A DNA stretch of 15,413 nt from Desulfovibrio sp. (GTDB lineage: Bacteria > Desulfobacterota > Desulfovibrionia > Desulfovibrionales > Desulfovibrionaceae), in contig DONZ01000135.1 in assembly GCA_003512875.1 (NCBI GenBank), forward strand, positions 1-15,413, written 5' to 3'. Shown in pieces: positions 1 to 7,889 of this stretch. A program made the position numbers and the translations under genes. The notes below the pieces were generated by a model, which saw nothing but the letters and a program-made list of their open reading frames with translations, searched no databases and was not told the origin of the DNA. Each line of letters opens with the position of its first letter. Within the stretch, counting starts at the first letter, position 1.

Positions 1-1615
1 TCTTGAATATCCAAACCAAACGGATAATTTCTCTATCGGCGGAGCGAACTGCCAGCTTATTCCTTACAGCATTGAAAAATACAAAATTTTTGATACCTAT
101 GATTTTTTAATTACGGACTGCGCTGTTAATGACGGTGATTACCTAGCCTCCAATTCCCGCTCTCCCGATTGGCTTTATAATGAACTTTACAGCATTATGT
201 CGATGATAAAAGAGGCTCCAATCCGGCACTTGCACTTAATTTTTCCTACCGACATGGCTTACAATAAGCACTATCAAATTCATTGCCAAGTCTGCCGAGA
301 GTTGGATATTCCTTACATGGACATTGAAAAAATTGTTTCTGCCGCTAAAAATTCAGGGCAAAAAAAACTTTTTTACGATAGCAAACATATCTCTCTTTTC
401 TTAGCAAAACAGTTGGCATATCTTATTAAAGAAGAACGAAAGAATATTTTTTCAAGTCCGAAATTAAACGACGTGTCCGCTTGTTACAAACACAAAAAGT
501 ATATCTTTTGTTCCCTGCCTGAAAAATTCAAAGGCGAATTTCCGACTTGCACGAAAAGCTCTTCCCTCTTATCTGACACCTATCTTGTTTTAAAAGATTC
601 GGATACCCTATGTTTTGAAAATTTGCCTGAACTGAACCTTGAAAGCATTTCCTTCTGGACCAATACGAATGCGGGGTACTATACGCTCACGACAGAAAAG
701 CAAAAGCAAAATCATAATTCATACTACCCCGATGCCCATTATACAAATTTCAGACCTCTTGCAAAAAAACCATTTCCCATCAATAAATTTCTTAAACTCC
801 AGGCAGGAATTGATCCGAACATTCCGAAACCTCTTCAGGAAAATACGTTTCCACCCGTTTCCCTTGAAAATAATGAACTTTTTCTCAATGCTGTTTTGTT
901 TTCAGAAGAATTAAATCCGCCTCTGACATGGCAAGTTAAAAATTTTCCGGAAAAACCAGCAAATTATTTACCCGCATTTCAAAAAATAAATTCAATATGC
1001 ACCAATATAGATAAGTATATGCACAATAACTTGCAATACATTCCTGATGACTGCATGTTTATTGCCGCTGTCGTGTATCCGCAAAATCCCCTCTTGCGAA
1101 AACAATATTTAACAATATTAAAAAGGACCGATAATCCCTATTTTGCTTATTATTATGCGGAACTATACCTCGTTCCGAGAAAAAAATATGCATTGGCAGT
1201 AAAAATTTTAAATACCGTGAAAAAGCAAAAAATCATCATCAACGCAATTTCACTGTTAGTGCATTGTTATCTTCAATTAAAACAATTTGATAATGCTCTT
1301 GATACGATTGAAACACTTTCGGAAGAAAAATACCGCATCACACAATTGCGCTTGCTTTGCTCCATTTATGCGCACATGGATTTACCTGAACTATTTTTTC
1401 AGGAAGCGGAACAACTACTCGAATTAAATGAAAATTTTTCCACGCTGTTTCATATTATCGATAATTGCATCATCTTAAAAAAATATGAAGAAGCATTAAA
1501 CTATGCAAAACAAATTTATGCAGAACCAAGAAATTTTTTTTATAAGCAACATAAAAAAAGCATTATAAAAAAAGTAAACAACGTGCTGTCCTACCTCAAT
1601 AAAGAAACGCTATGA
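1..1615 (+). CDS. SGNH-hydrolase-like protein with TPR-like C-terminus, copy 1 (5' truncated by window)
   Basis: Reading frame 2 is open from the left edge to the TGA at 1613-1615, giving 537 visible residues. By alignment with the next two genes, about 23 codons, including the start and the GTS block, lie outside the window; the first internal ATG (197) is not the start. Visible SGNH landmarks are the block II Gly in NFSIGG, the block III Asn in AVND, and the block V Asp/His in YDSKH (DxxH). A middle domain with short strand-like segments follows, then a helix-rich C-terminus around a conserved PRKKYA motif that resembles TPR repeats. No membrane segment is visible. The stop overlaps the ATG of copy 2 by four bases (ATGA), which suggests translational coupling in one operon. 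The family resembles uncharacterised SGNH proteins found near polysaccharide genes. The substrate is unknown; acyl-ester transfer or hydrolysis on a glycan is an inference. Confidence 0.8.
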   Translation, partial: LEYPNQTDNFSIGGANCQLIPYSIEKYKIFDTYDFLITDCAVNDGDYLASNSRSPDWLYNELYSIMSMIKEAPIRHLHLIFPTDMAYNKHYQIHCQVCRELDIPYMDIEKIVSAAKNSGQKKLFYDSKHISLFLAKQLAYLIKEERKNIFSSPKLNDVSACYKHKKYIFCSLPEKFKGEFPTCTKSSSLLSDTYLVLKDSDTLCFENLPELNLESISFWTNTNAGYYTLTTEKQKQNHNSYYPDAHYTNFRPLAKKPFPINKFLKLQAGIDPNIPKPLQENTFPPVSLENNELFLNAVLFSEELNPPLTWQVKNFPEKPANYLPAFQKINSICTNIDKYMHNNLQYIPDDCMFIAAVVYPQNPLLRKQYLTILKRTDNPYFAYYYAELYLVPRKKYALAVKILNTVKKQKIIINAISLLVHCYLQLKQFDNALDTIETLSEEKYRITQLRLLCSIYAHMDLPELFFQEAEQLLELNENFSTLFHIIDNCIILKKYEEALNYAKQIYAEPRNFFYKQHKKSIIKKVNNVLSYLNKETL

Positions 1616-3267
1616 AAATCGCAGTGGTCGGAACATCAAATTCAATTTTGGCAAATGGGTATTTCCCCGTTTACCAAGCCCTTGAATACCCTCATCAGGT
1701 AGATAATTTCTCCCTCGGGGCTTCTTTTTGCCAATACATTCCCTTCGCCCTTGAAAAATTCGCTCTCTCCGAAAACTATGATTTGATTCTAACGGACTGC
1801 TGCCCCAATGACGGAGCGTATTTTCCTTATGCAAGAACCCCTGACTGGCTTTATAACGAACTTCATTCCATTTTTTCCCATATCGGGGAACTGCCTTTCA
1901 AACACCTGCATCTTATTTTCCCCACGGAACTTGAAACAGCCGTTCACGAAAAAATCCATCAGCAAGTCTGCGAAGAACTGGACATTCCCTATCTCCATAT
2001 CAGCAGCATATTGAAAAGTATAAACAAACAAAAAAAACCCCCGCTCTTTGCCGACAAAATGCATATCAATCCATTTTATGCAAAACAAATCGCTTTTCTT
2101 ATCAAACAAAAAACAAACGAGGTTTTAAACAATTCAACTCCCAAAAAAAATGCTTCAACATATAAGCACAAAGAATACTTCATATATTCCCTCATTGAGC
2201 ATAAAGAATTTCCGCACGTTGCCCGTGCAACTTCCCTGCGTTCCGAAAACTTCGTACAATTGAAAAACAATCAGGAAATCTGTCTTGAAAATCTTCCTCC
2301 CTGCAACCTTGAAAGCCTTTATTTTTATACGAATATTGAAGCAGGCTATTATCACCTTGTCACTCAAAACACGCTCATAAACTATAATCTCGCCTATCAT
2401 CTCGCAAACTGTATTTTTTTTAAACCAATTCCGGCAAACACATTCAAAATTGACAGATTTCTCAAAATAAAGGCGGGTTTCAATCCCGCATGCGAATATG
2501 TCATGGAAGAATATAATTTTCCTCCCAAAGAGAAAAACAACAGCGAACTTTTGCTCAATGCGCTGCTGCTTTCAAAAGAAATAAATCCGCCCCTTGCTTG
2601 GCAAGAAAAGAACTTGCCCCCTGTCAATGAAAAAGATTTGAACACATTCGCTAAAATATATCATTTCATCAATAATATTGAACAATACAAAGATAGTAAT
2701 GCTCCTATTTCCGATGATTTCATCTTGACAGGGGCAATGCTGTATCCTAAGCATAACATTCTCAGAAAACGCTTTATTAAAATACTCAAACATTCCGCCC
2801 ACCCCTATTATGCCTGTTACTTTGCGAAGCTTTATCTGATACCGAGAAAAAAATACGCTATGGCGGCAAAACTTTTGGAATTTGCCATAACGCTCAAAAA
2901 AGATGTTTCTTTTCAGGAAATGTTGGCAATTTGCTATCTTGCGCAAAATGAATTTGCCAAGGCACAAACATTCATTCTGCGGGAAATTCCGGAAGAACAT
3001 ACTGTCATTCGCCTGAAATTATTGATACTATTGGCAAGAGAAACGCAAAATAAAATGGATTTCGTGCGGTATGCGCAAGAATTTCTTGACTATGGCGCAA
3101 CGATCAACCACCTTGTTTTCCTTGCGGAAAATTGTTTGGCTTTTCGGGAAATCGAACTTGCAAAAGAATTTCTTGATATGATCACGTCAGATCCGAGGAA
3201 TTTCCACCATGAAGAAGACAGACAAAAAATCACCGCCTTAACCCAAAAAATCAACACATACCGATAA
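1612..3267 (+). CDS. SGNH-hydrolase-like protein with TPR-like C-terminus, copy 2
   Basis: Complete, 551 residues. The N-terminal strand MKIAVVGTSNS places the predicted nucleophile at Ser9 (GTS in place of GDS). Gly36 in SLGAS, Asn66 in CCPND and Asp148/His151 in ADKMH match SGNH blocks II, III and V, so the predicted catalytic set is complete. Residues of roughly 175-330 form a middle domain of unknown type that contains the family motif NLESLYFYTN. From about 380 the protein is helical, with the PRKKYA motif near 410 and paired amphipathic helices typical of TPR-like solenoids. There is no signal peptide, so a cytoplasmic location is likely. The start is fixed by the ATGA overlap with copy 1 and by the match to the start of copy 3. 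No strong Shine-Dalgarno sequence precedes it. The fold assignment is fairly secure from the ordered blocks; the reaction and substrate are not known. Confidence 0.85.
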   Translation: MKIAVVGTSNSILANGYFPVYQALEYPHQVDNFSLGASFCQYIPFALEKFALSENYDLILTDCCPNDGAYFPYARTPDWLYNELHSIFSHIGELPFKHLHLIFPTELETAVHEKIHQQVCEELDIPYLHISSILKSINKQKKPPLFADKMHINPFYAKQIAFLIKQKTNEVLNNSTPKKNASTYKHKEYFIYSLIEHKEFPHVARATSLRSENFVQLKNNQEICLENLPPCNLESLYFYTNIEAGYYHLVTQNTLINYNLAYHLANCIFFKPIPANTFKIDRFLKIKAGFNPACEYVMEEYNFPPKEKNNSELLLNALLLSKEINPPLAWQEKNLPPVNEKDLNTFAKIYHFINNIEQYKDSNAPISDDFILTGAMLYPKHNILRKRFIKILKHSAHPYYACYFAKLYLIPRKKYAMAAKLLEFAITLKKDVSFQEMLAICYLAQNEFAKAQTFILREIPEEHTVIRLKLLILLARETQNKMDFVRYAQEFLDYGATINHLVFLAENCLAFREIELAKEFLDMITSDPRNFHHEEDRQKITALTQKINTYR

Positions 3268-3279
3268 ATCCCAAATCCC
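3266..3279. repeat. 7-bp tandem repeat (AAATCCC x2) between copies 2 and 3
   Basis: AAATCCC occurs twice in a row at 3266-3272 and 3273-3279. It begins inside the stop codon of copy 2 and fills much of the 23-base spacer in front of copy 3. It sits where a ribosome binding site would be expected, and it is not purine-rich. It may be a chance slippage duplication. Confidence 0.7.
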
Positions 3280-3290
3280 AAAACACAACC

Positions 3291-4958
3291 ATGAAAATCG
3301 CAATACTAGGAACATCAAATTCAATTCTGAAAAACGGCTACGCTCCCCTTTACCATGCACTGGAATTTCCCAATCAAGTGGATAATTATTCCATTGGGGC
3401 GACAATATGCCAGTTCATTCCTTTCGCCCTTGAGAAATATGCGATTTTCAAAAACTATGATTTTCTGATTACGGACTGCTGTCCCAATGACAGCGACTGC
3501 TTTTATTGCAAACAACGCACAGCGGATTGGTTTTACAATGAACTTTTCACCATTTTATCCACAATAAAAGAAGCCCGTATAAAACACCTGCATTTGATTT
3601 TTCCTTATAAAAATTCTCAAGTCCTGCAAAAAATGCATGTGCAGATTTGCGAGGAACTTTCCATTCCCTATCTTGACATAGGTTCTATCATCACAAATGC
3701 CACGCCTCGGTCCGAAAGGGAGCCTATGCAGGATATTCATCATGTTTCACCTTTTTTTTCAAAGCAATTTGCCTATGTCATCAAAGAAAAAAGGAAAGAG
3801 ATTTCAAAAAATCCCGTCCAAACTTCCGGCAAAACCCATATCGCAAAAAAATACATATACTATGACCTGACAAAAAATTTACAACGGAAATATCCCGCCA
3901 TAACACGCGCAACATCGCATTTAACGGAAAATTTCATTCATATACAAAATAAACAGGAAATTCTTCTGGATAAACTTCCTGCTCTCAATTTGGAAGGACT
4001 TTATTTTTATTCCAATAAAGAAGCAGGCTTGTTCAATCTCAGCTCGGCAAATTCCGTTCGCAATTATTCGCTGTATTTTCCAACGGCAGATTACATTTTT
4101 TATCAGCCGATACCGCAAAATACCTTTCCGGTGCGGTCTTTTTTAAAAATACAATCAGGATTTAACAAAAAATCACCATATGTCATGATGGAAAACAATG
4201 CCGAACCCGAAAGAAAAGCTTACAGCGAACTTTTGCTCAATTCCCTGCTTTTTTCCAAAGAAACCGATACGCCCCTTGAATGGAAAGAAAAAAAATACAG
4301 CCAAAATATACAGAAAGACGCACAACGCTTTGAAAAAATATATTTTTTTATTGTTTCACTTGAAAAAAACACCGCATTGGAAAATTCCATTCCGGAAGAA
4401 TTTATCGTTATTGCCGCAAGTCTGTTTCCAAACAATGCCCATATCAGAAAAAACTTCATACGCCTTTTAAAACGAACGGAAAATCCCTATTATTTTTATT
4501 GGTTCGTACAACTGTACCTATTGCCCAGAAAAAAATACGCTTCAGCCATAAAGCTTCTCGAAAAAGCCCTTCAAATAAAAAATGACACGCTTTTTACGGA
4601 AACCTTGACTGTCTGCGCTATAAAAAAAGAATTTTTTGCAAAAGCCCATACGCTCATCAAAAGTATGGACCGAAGCCGCAATTTTACCGCCATAAAACTG
4701 GAATGCATGCTCGCAGCAGCCATGCGAAACAAAGAGCTGTTTTTACTCAATGCCCGAAAATTGCTGAACTGCAACACACAGTTCCATTATCTTCTCTTCC
4801 TTGCCGCTTCCTGCATAGAACTTAATGAATATCAACAAGCCGCCGAACTTTTAAACACCGCTCTTGCTGACCGAAGAAATTTCAGACAAGACAACAAAAC
4901 GGAAAATATGCGAAAAATCAACGAACTTATTCGGAAACTACAAGAAAAAACACAATGA
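3291..4958 (+). CDS. SGNH-hydrolase-like protein with TPR-like C-terminus, copy 3
   Basis: Complete, 555 residues, clearly homologous to copies 1 and 2 along its whole length. SGNH landmarks are Ser9 (GTS), Gly36 (SIGAT), Asn66 (CCPND) and Asp148/His151 (DIHH), at the same numbers as in copy 2. The middle domain holds the motif NLEGLYFYSN, and PRKKYA recurs near residue 410, followed by TPR-like helices. It starts 23 bases after copy 2. The spacer has no recognisable Shine-Dalgarno sequence and contains a tandem AAATCCC repeat, so translation may depend on ribosomes arriving from copy 2. It ends 16 bases before the convergent methyltransferase gene, with no convincing terminator between them. 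No signal peptide or membrane segment is visible. As with its paralogues, the likely role is an esterase or acyltransferase on a glycan or related substrate; this is inference from the fold only. Confidence 0.85.
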   Translation: MKIAILGTSNSILKNGYAPLYHALEFPNQVDNYSIGATICQFIPFALEKYAIFKNYDFLITDCCPNDSDCFYCKQRTADWFYNELFTILSTIKEARIKHLHLIFPYKNSQVLQKMHVQICEELSIPYLDIGSIITNATPRSEREPMQDIHHVSPFFSKQFAYVIKEKRKEISKNPVQTSGKTHIAKKYIYYDLTKNLQRKYPAITRATSHLTENFIHIQNKQEILLDKLPALNLEGLYFYSNKEAGLFNLSSANSVRNYSLYFPTADYIFYQPIPQNTFPVRSFLKIQSGFNKKSPYVMMENNAEPERKAYSELLLNSLLFSKETDTPLEWKEKKYSQNIQKDAQRFEKIYFFIVSLEKNTALENSIPEEFIVIAASLFPNNAHIRKNFIRLLKRTENPYYFYWFVQLYLLPRKKYASAIKLLEKALQIKNDTLFTETLTVCAIKKEFFAKAHTLIKSMDRSRNFTAIKLECMLAAAMRNKELFLLNARKLLNCNTQFHYLLFLAASCIELNEYQQAAELLNTALADRRNFRQDNKTENMRKINELIRKLQEKTQ

Positions 4959-4974
4959 ATTTTTTCCGCAAAGT

Positions 4975-5826
4975 TTATTTGACTATTTGCGCATGTTCCC
5001 GAAAAACAATTTCCTCACCGGCGAAACGTTTTTTCATAACATCAATGGCGGCAGGGTTTTTGTCAATCAAATAACAATCCCGCCCAAGCTCCAAAGCGGC
5101 TTTTCCAAAAGACCCGCTGCCGGCAAAAAAATCCATGACGACAGAATCTTCGTTGCTGTGAACATTGATAATGCGCCGCATGATTTTTAAAGGTTTTTGC
5201 GTCGCATAGCCGGTTTTTTCTTTACTGTTAGGACTTACGATAGTCTGCCACCAAACGTCGGTGGGCGTTTTTCCCCGTGCCGCCTTTTCTTTGCCCACAA
5301 GGGAGGGAGCCAAATAGGGTATCCTGTCAATGGCATCATAATGATAAATATATTTTTTCGGATTTTTTGCATACCAAAAAATACTGTCATGCTTGGCTGA
5401 CCAGCGTTTTTTGCTTCTCGCCCCGTAATCATACGCCCAGATGATTTCATTCATGAACGAATCACGCCCGAAAATATAATCCAAAAGCAGTTTGCAATAA
5501 TGGGCTTCACGGTAATCAATATGGAATAAAATACTGCCGTTGTCGGACAAAATACGTTCCGCCTCAACTAAACGGGGCTCCAAAAAACCGATATAATCAT
5601 CAAAAATATCAACATAGCCGAGCGTGCCGAGCTTTATCGTCTTATACCGTTTCCCTTTGTAACCGACCCTGTCCCCTTCGGTGCTGGCAATGGTTTTTAT
5701 TTGCGTACGCTCTTGCGTTCTTCCCGTATTGAAAGGCGGGTCAATATAAATCAAATCGATTGAACCGGACGCGAGTTCAGGCAAAAAACTCATATTATCG
5801 CCAAAACAAAGATTTAATATCGCCAT
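4975..5826 (-). CDS. site-specific DNA methyltransferase, beta class (N4-cytosine or N6-adenine)
   Basis: 283 residues. Transfers a methyl group from S-adenosylmethionine to an exocyclic amino group of A or C in a specific DNA site. The catalytic motif IV, DPPF, is at residues 29-32, near the N-terminus. The SAM-binding motif I, FFAGSG, is at 233-238, close to the C-terminus and preceded by TQKP at 209-212. This order (IV, target-recognition region, then X and I) defines the beta class, as in CcrM and HinfI methyltransferases. The target-recognition region would fall within roughly 40-200; the site cannot be read from sequence. The ATG is preceded by GAGG with 5-base spacing. The gene lies 43 bases downstream of glmS on the same strand and may be co-transcribed with it. 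No endonuclease gene is adjacent, so it is probably an orphan methyltransferase. Its 3' end is convergent with the SGNH cluster. Confidence 0.92.
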   Translation of the reverse strand: MAILNLCFGDNMSFLPELASGSIDLIYIDPPFNTGRTQERTQIKTIASTEGDRVGYKGKRYKTIKLGTLGYVDIFDDYIGFLEPRLVEAERILSDNGSILFHIDYREAHYCKLLLDYIFGRDSFMNEIIWAYDYGARSKKRWSAKHDSIFWYAKNPKKYIYHYDAIDRIPYLAPSLVGKEKAARGKTPTDVWWQTIVSPNSKEKTGYATQKPLKIMRRIINVHSNEDSVVMDFFAGSGSFGKAALELGRDCYLIDKNPAAIDVMKKRFAGEEIVFREHAQIVK

Positions 5827-5869
5827 GCTTTCCTCAATTATTCCCCAATGATCTCACAATGATTCCGCT

Positions 5870-7774
5870 TTATTCAACTGTCACGCTTTTCGCCAAATTC
5901 CGAGGCTGATCCACATCTTTTCCCAAATAATCAGCCATTTCATAGCTGAAAAGCTGCATGGCGGGCAAGGCTAAAAATTCCGGCAGCTTTGTTTGAGGAA
6001 TATACCATAAATCGTTATTTTCCAATTCCGTTCCCTCTTGCAGTAAAGCAATCACATTGCCCTGCCTTGACTTTATTTCCAAAATTCCGGAACAAACCTT
6101 GTTAAAATTATCATCATCAAAAGCAAGGGCGAACGTTGGAAAGTCCGGGTCGATAAGGGCGATAGGTCCGTGCTTGATTTCCCCTGTGGCATACCCTTCC
6201 GCGTGGATGTAAGAAAGTTCTTTTAATTTCAATGCACCCTCAAGAGCTAAAGAATAGGCAGTGCCGCGCCCAAGATAGAAAAAGCTCTTCGCATAAGCAT
6301 ACTGGTAGGCGAACTTCTTCGCTTTATCCCGCATGACGGGCAACGCTCCTTCCAAGATTTCCGGCAGCGCCTTCAATTCGTTCAAAATTCCTGCCCGCAG
6401 TTTTTTCGCATGGGAACAATCGGCATTTTTCCTCTGCCCGTAATAAAGAGCGAGCAAAAGAAGCAGAACCATTTGGCTGAGCATGGCTTTTGTCGAAGCG
6501 ACGCTTATTTCCGGTCCTGCCTGCGTATAAAGACAAGCACTCGCTTCCCTTGCGACGGAAGAACCGAGCACATTGCAAATACCCACGACGGGATAGCCCT
6601 TTTCCTTGCACAAACGAAGAGCGCCGAGCGTATCAGCCGTTTCACCCGATTGACTGATAACCACAATAAGCTCATCAGCCTTTAAAATCGGTTTCCTGTA
6701 CCGAAATTCCGAAGCGATTTCCACGATAACGGGAATTTCCGCAAATTGCTCCAAATAATATTGCGACCACAAACCGGCATTGTAACTTGTGCCGCAGGCA
6801 ATGATACGAATGCTTCCGGGTACGGGCAAACCATCCAGTTCCGGCAGGCAAACCCTGTCGTCTTGCAGTCTGCCCACAAGGCAATCACGCAAAACCTTAG
6901 GCTGTTCCATGATTTCCTTAAGCATGAAATGTTTATAACCGTCTTTCGCCGCTCCCTGCAAATCCCAAGGAATATGATGCACGGTCTTCTCAAGCTTTTC
7001 CGCCGTAAAAATATTTTTCACCGCATACGCACCTGCGCTTAAAACCACATATTCCCTGTCATCCAAAAAAACGACATCGCGGGTATAAGGCAAAAATGCC
7101 GGCACATCGGAAGCGACGAAATATTCCCCGATACCGATACCGAGCAAAAGCGGCGCAGACAAACGCGCTGCCAGAATATGCTGCGGAATAAGGGGACTGA
7201 GCACGACGACAGCATACGCCCCGTGCGCTTTCTGCAATGCACTGCAAAAAGCCTGCTCCAAAAACGGCAAATACAATTCAGGATTTTTTTGAAAAGCTTC
7301 ATCCATATCCTGCTGGATTTCCACATATTTTTTTCCAAAATTTATTTGCAGAACACTGTCAAGCTCATCAGCGACAAGATTGACCAATACTTCCGTATCG
7401 GTATCGGAATGGAAAACATAGCCTTTTTGTATCAGTTCATCTTTTATTTCTTGAAAATTCTCAATAATGCCGTTATGGACAATGGCTAAAGCGTCATTAT
7501 TGCTTTTATGGGGATGAGAATTGCGTTCGACAGGAAGCCCGTGCGTCGCCCAGCGGGTATGCCCTATGCTGATGGGGGCGAAGGTGTTTGCCGTTTTCGC
7601 AACTTTTTCTTCCAAATTGCAAAGTTTTCCCTCCGAACGGATGACTTCCAATTTATTAAGCTGCAAAAAAGCCAAACCTGCCGAATCATAACCGCGGTAT
7701 TCCAAACGCTTCAACCCCTCCAACACAAGAGGAACAGCAGGTCTGTGCCCGCAGTAACCGATAATTCCGCACAT
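5870..7774 (-). CDS. glmS: glutamine--fructose-6-phosphate aminotransferase (isomerising)
   Basis: Makes glucosamine-6-phosphate from fructose-6-phosphate and glutamine, the entry step to UDP-GlcNAc for peptidoglycan and lipopolysaccharide. 634 residues. The mature N-terminus CGIIGY supplies the Cys2 nucleophile of the glutaminase domain (about 1-245), with GHTRWATHG near 71-79 and HNGIIEN near 100-106. Two SIS sugar-isomerase domains follow, with ACGTSYNAG at 326-334, SQSGETADT at 374-382 and PEISVASTKA at 421-430. The C-terminus DQPRNLAKSVTVE is canonical. It is about 25 residues longer than the E. coli enzyme (609); the excess falls between about 139 and 180 of the glutaminase domain. AAGGAG lies 6 bases before the ATG. 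No glmS ribozyme fits the 115-bp upstream region. The methyltransferase gene follows after 43 bases. Confidence 0.98.
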   Translation of the reverse strand: MCGIIGYCGHRPAVPLVLEGLKRLEYRGYDSAGLAFLQLNKLEVIRSEGKLCNLEEKVAKTANTFAPISIGHTRWATHGLPVERNSHPHKSNNDALAIVHNGIIENFQEIKDELIQKGYVFHSDTDTEVLVNLVADELDSVLQINFGKKYVEIQQDMDEAFQKNPELYLPFLEQAFCSALQKAHGAYAVVVLSPLIPQHILAARLSAPLLLGIGIGEYFVASDVPAFLPYTRDVVFLDDREYVVLSAGAYAVKNIFTAEKLEKTVHHIPWDLQGAAKDGYKHFMLKEIMEQPKVLRDCLVGRLQDDRVCLPELDGLPVPGSIRIIACGTSYNAGLWSQYYLEQFAEIPVIVEIASEFRYRKPILKADELIVVISQSGETADTLGALRLCKEKGYPVVGICNVLGSSVAREASACLYTQAGPEISVASTKAMLSQMVLLLLLALYYGQRKNADCSHAKKLRAGILNELKALPEILEGALPVMRDKAKKFAYQYAYAKSFFYLGRGTAYSLALEGALKLKELSYIHAEGYATGEIKHGPIALIDPDFPTFALAFDDDNFNKVCSGILEIKSRQGNVIALLQEGTELENNDLWYIPQTKLPEFLALPAMQLFSYEMADYLGKDVDQPRNLAKSVTVE

Positions 7775-7827
7775 AATTAACTCCTTACAAACACTAACTA
7801 TACTATTCCTAAAAAAAACACAATTAA

Positions 7828-7856
7828 AATATTTAGTTTAAAGAATATGTTATCAA
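7828..7856 (-). promoter_or_regulatory. possible glmS promoter
   Basis: On the minus strand, TTGATA (7851-7856) is followed after 17 bases by AATATT (7828-7833), a four-of-six match to the -10 box. The 115-bp gap between the YkuD gene and glmS is very AT-rich, so chance matches are likely. No rho-independent terminator is visible in the gap, so glmS may also be reached by read-through from the YkuD gene. Confidence 0.3.
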
Positions 7857-7889
7857 AATTTCGGCAACTATCTTAATTTTTTAACTATG

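Noticed and set aside
1534..3759. Runs of eight A or T in the SGNH genes (for example 1534-1541, 2143-2150, 2414-2421, 3752-3759) as phase-variation tracts
   Set aside because: Runs of the same length also occur in the radical SAM gene (9583-9590) and in the glmS upstream region. All frames are intact, and such runs are expected in AT-rich DNA.
4967..4991. CGCAAA-N13-TTTGCG inverted repeat as a terminator between the SGNH array and the methyltransferase
   Set aside because: The stem is only 6 bp with a 13-base loop, partly inside the methyltransferase coding end, and no T-run follows on either strand.
7775..7889. glmS ribozyme or riboswitch upstream of glmS
   Set aside because: The region is only 115 bp, almost all A/T, and has no extended stems. 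This regulation is mainly known from Gram-positive bacteria.
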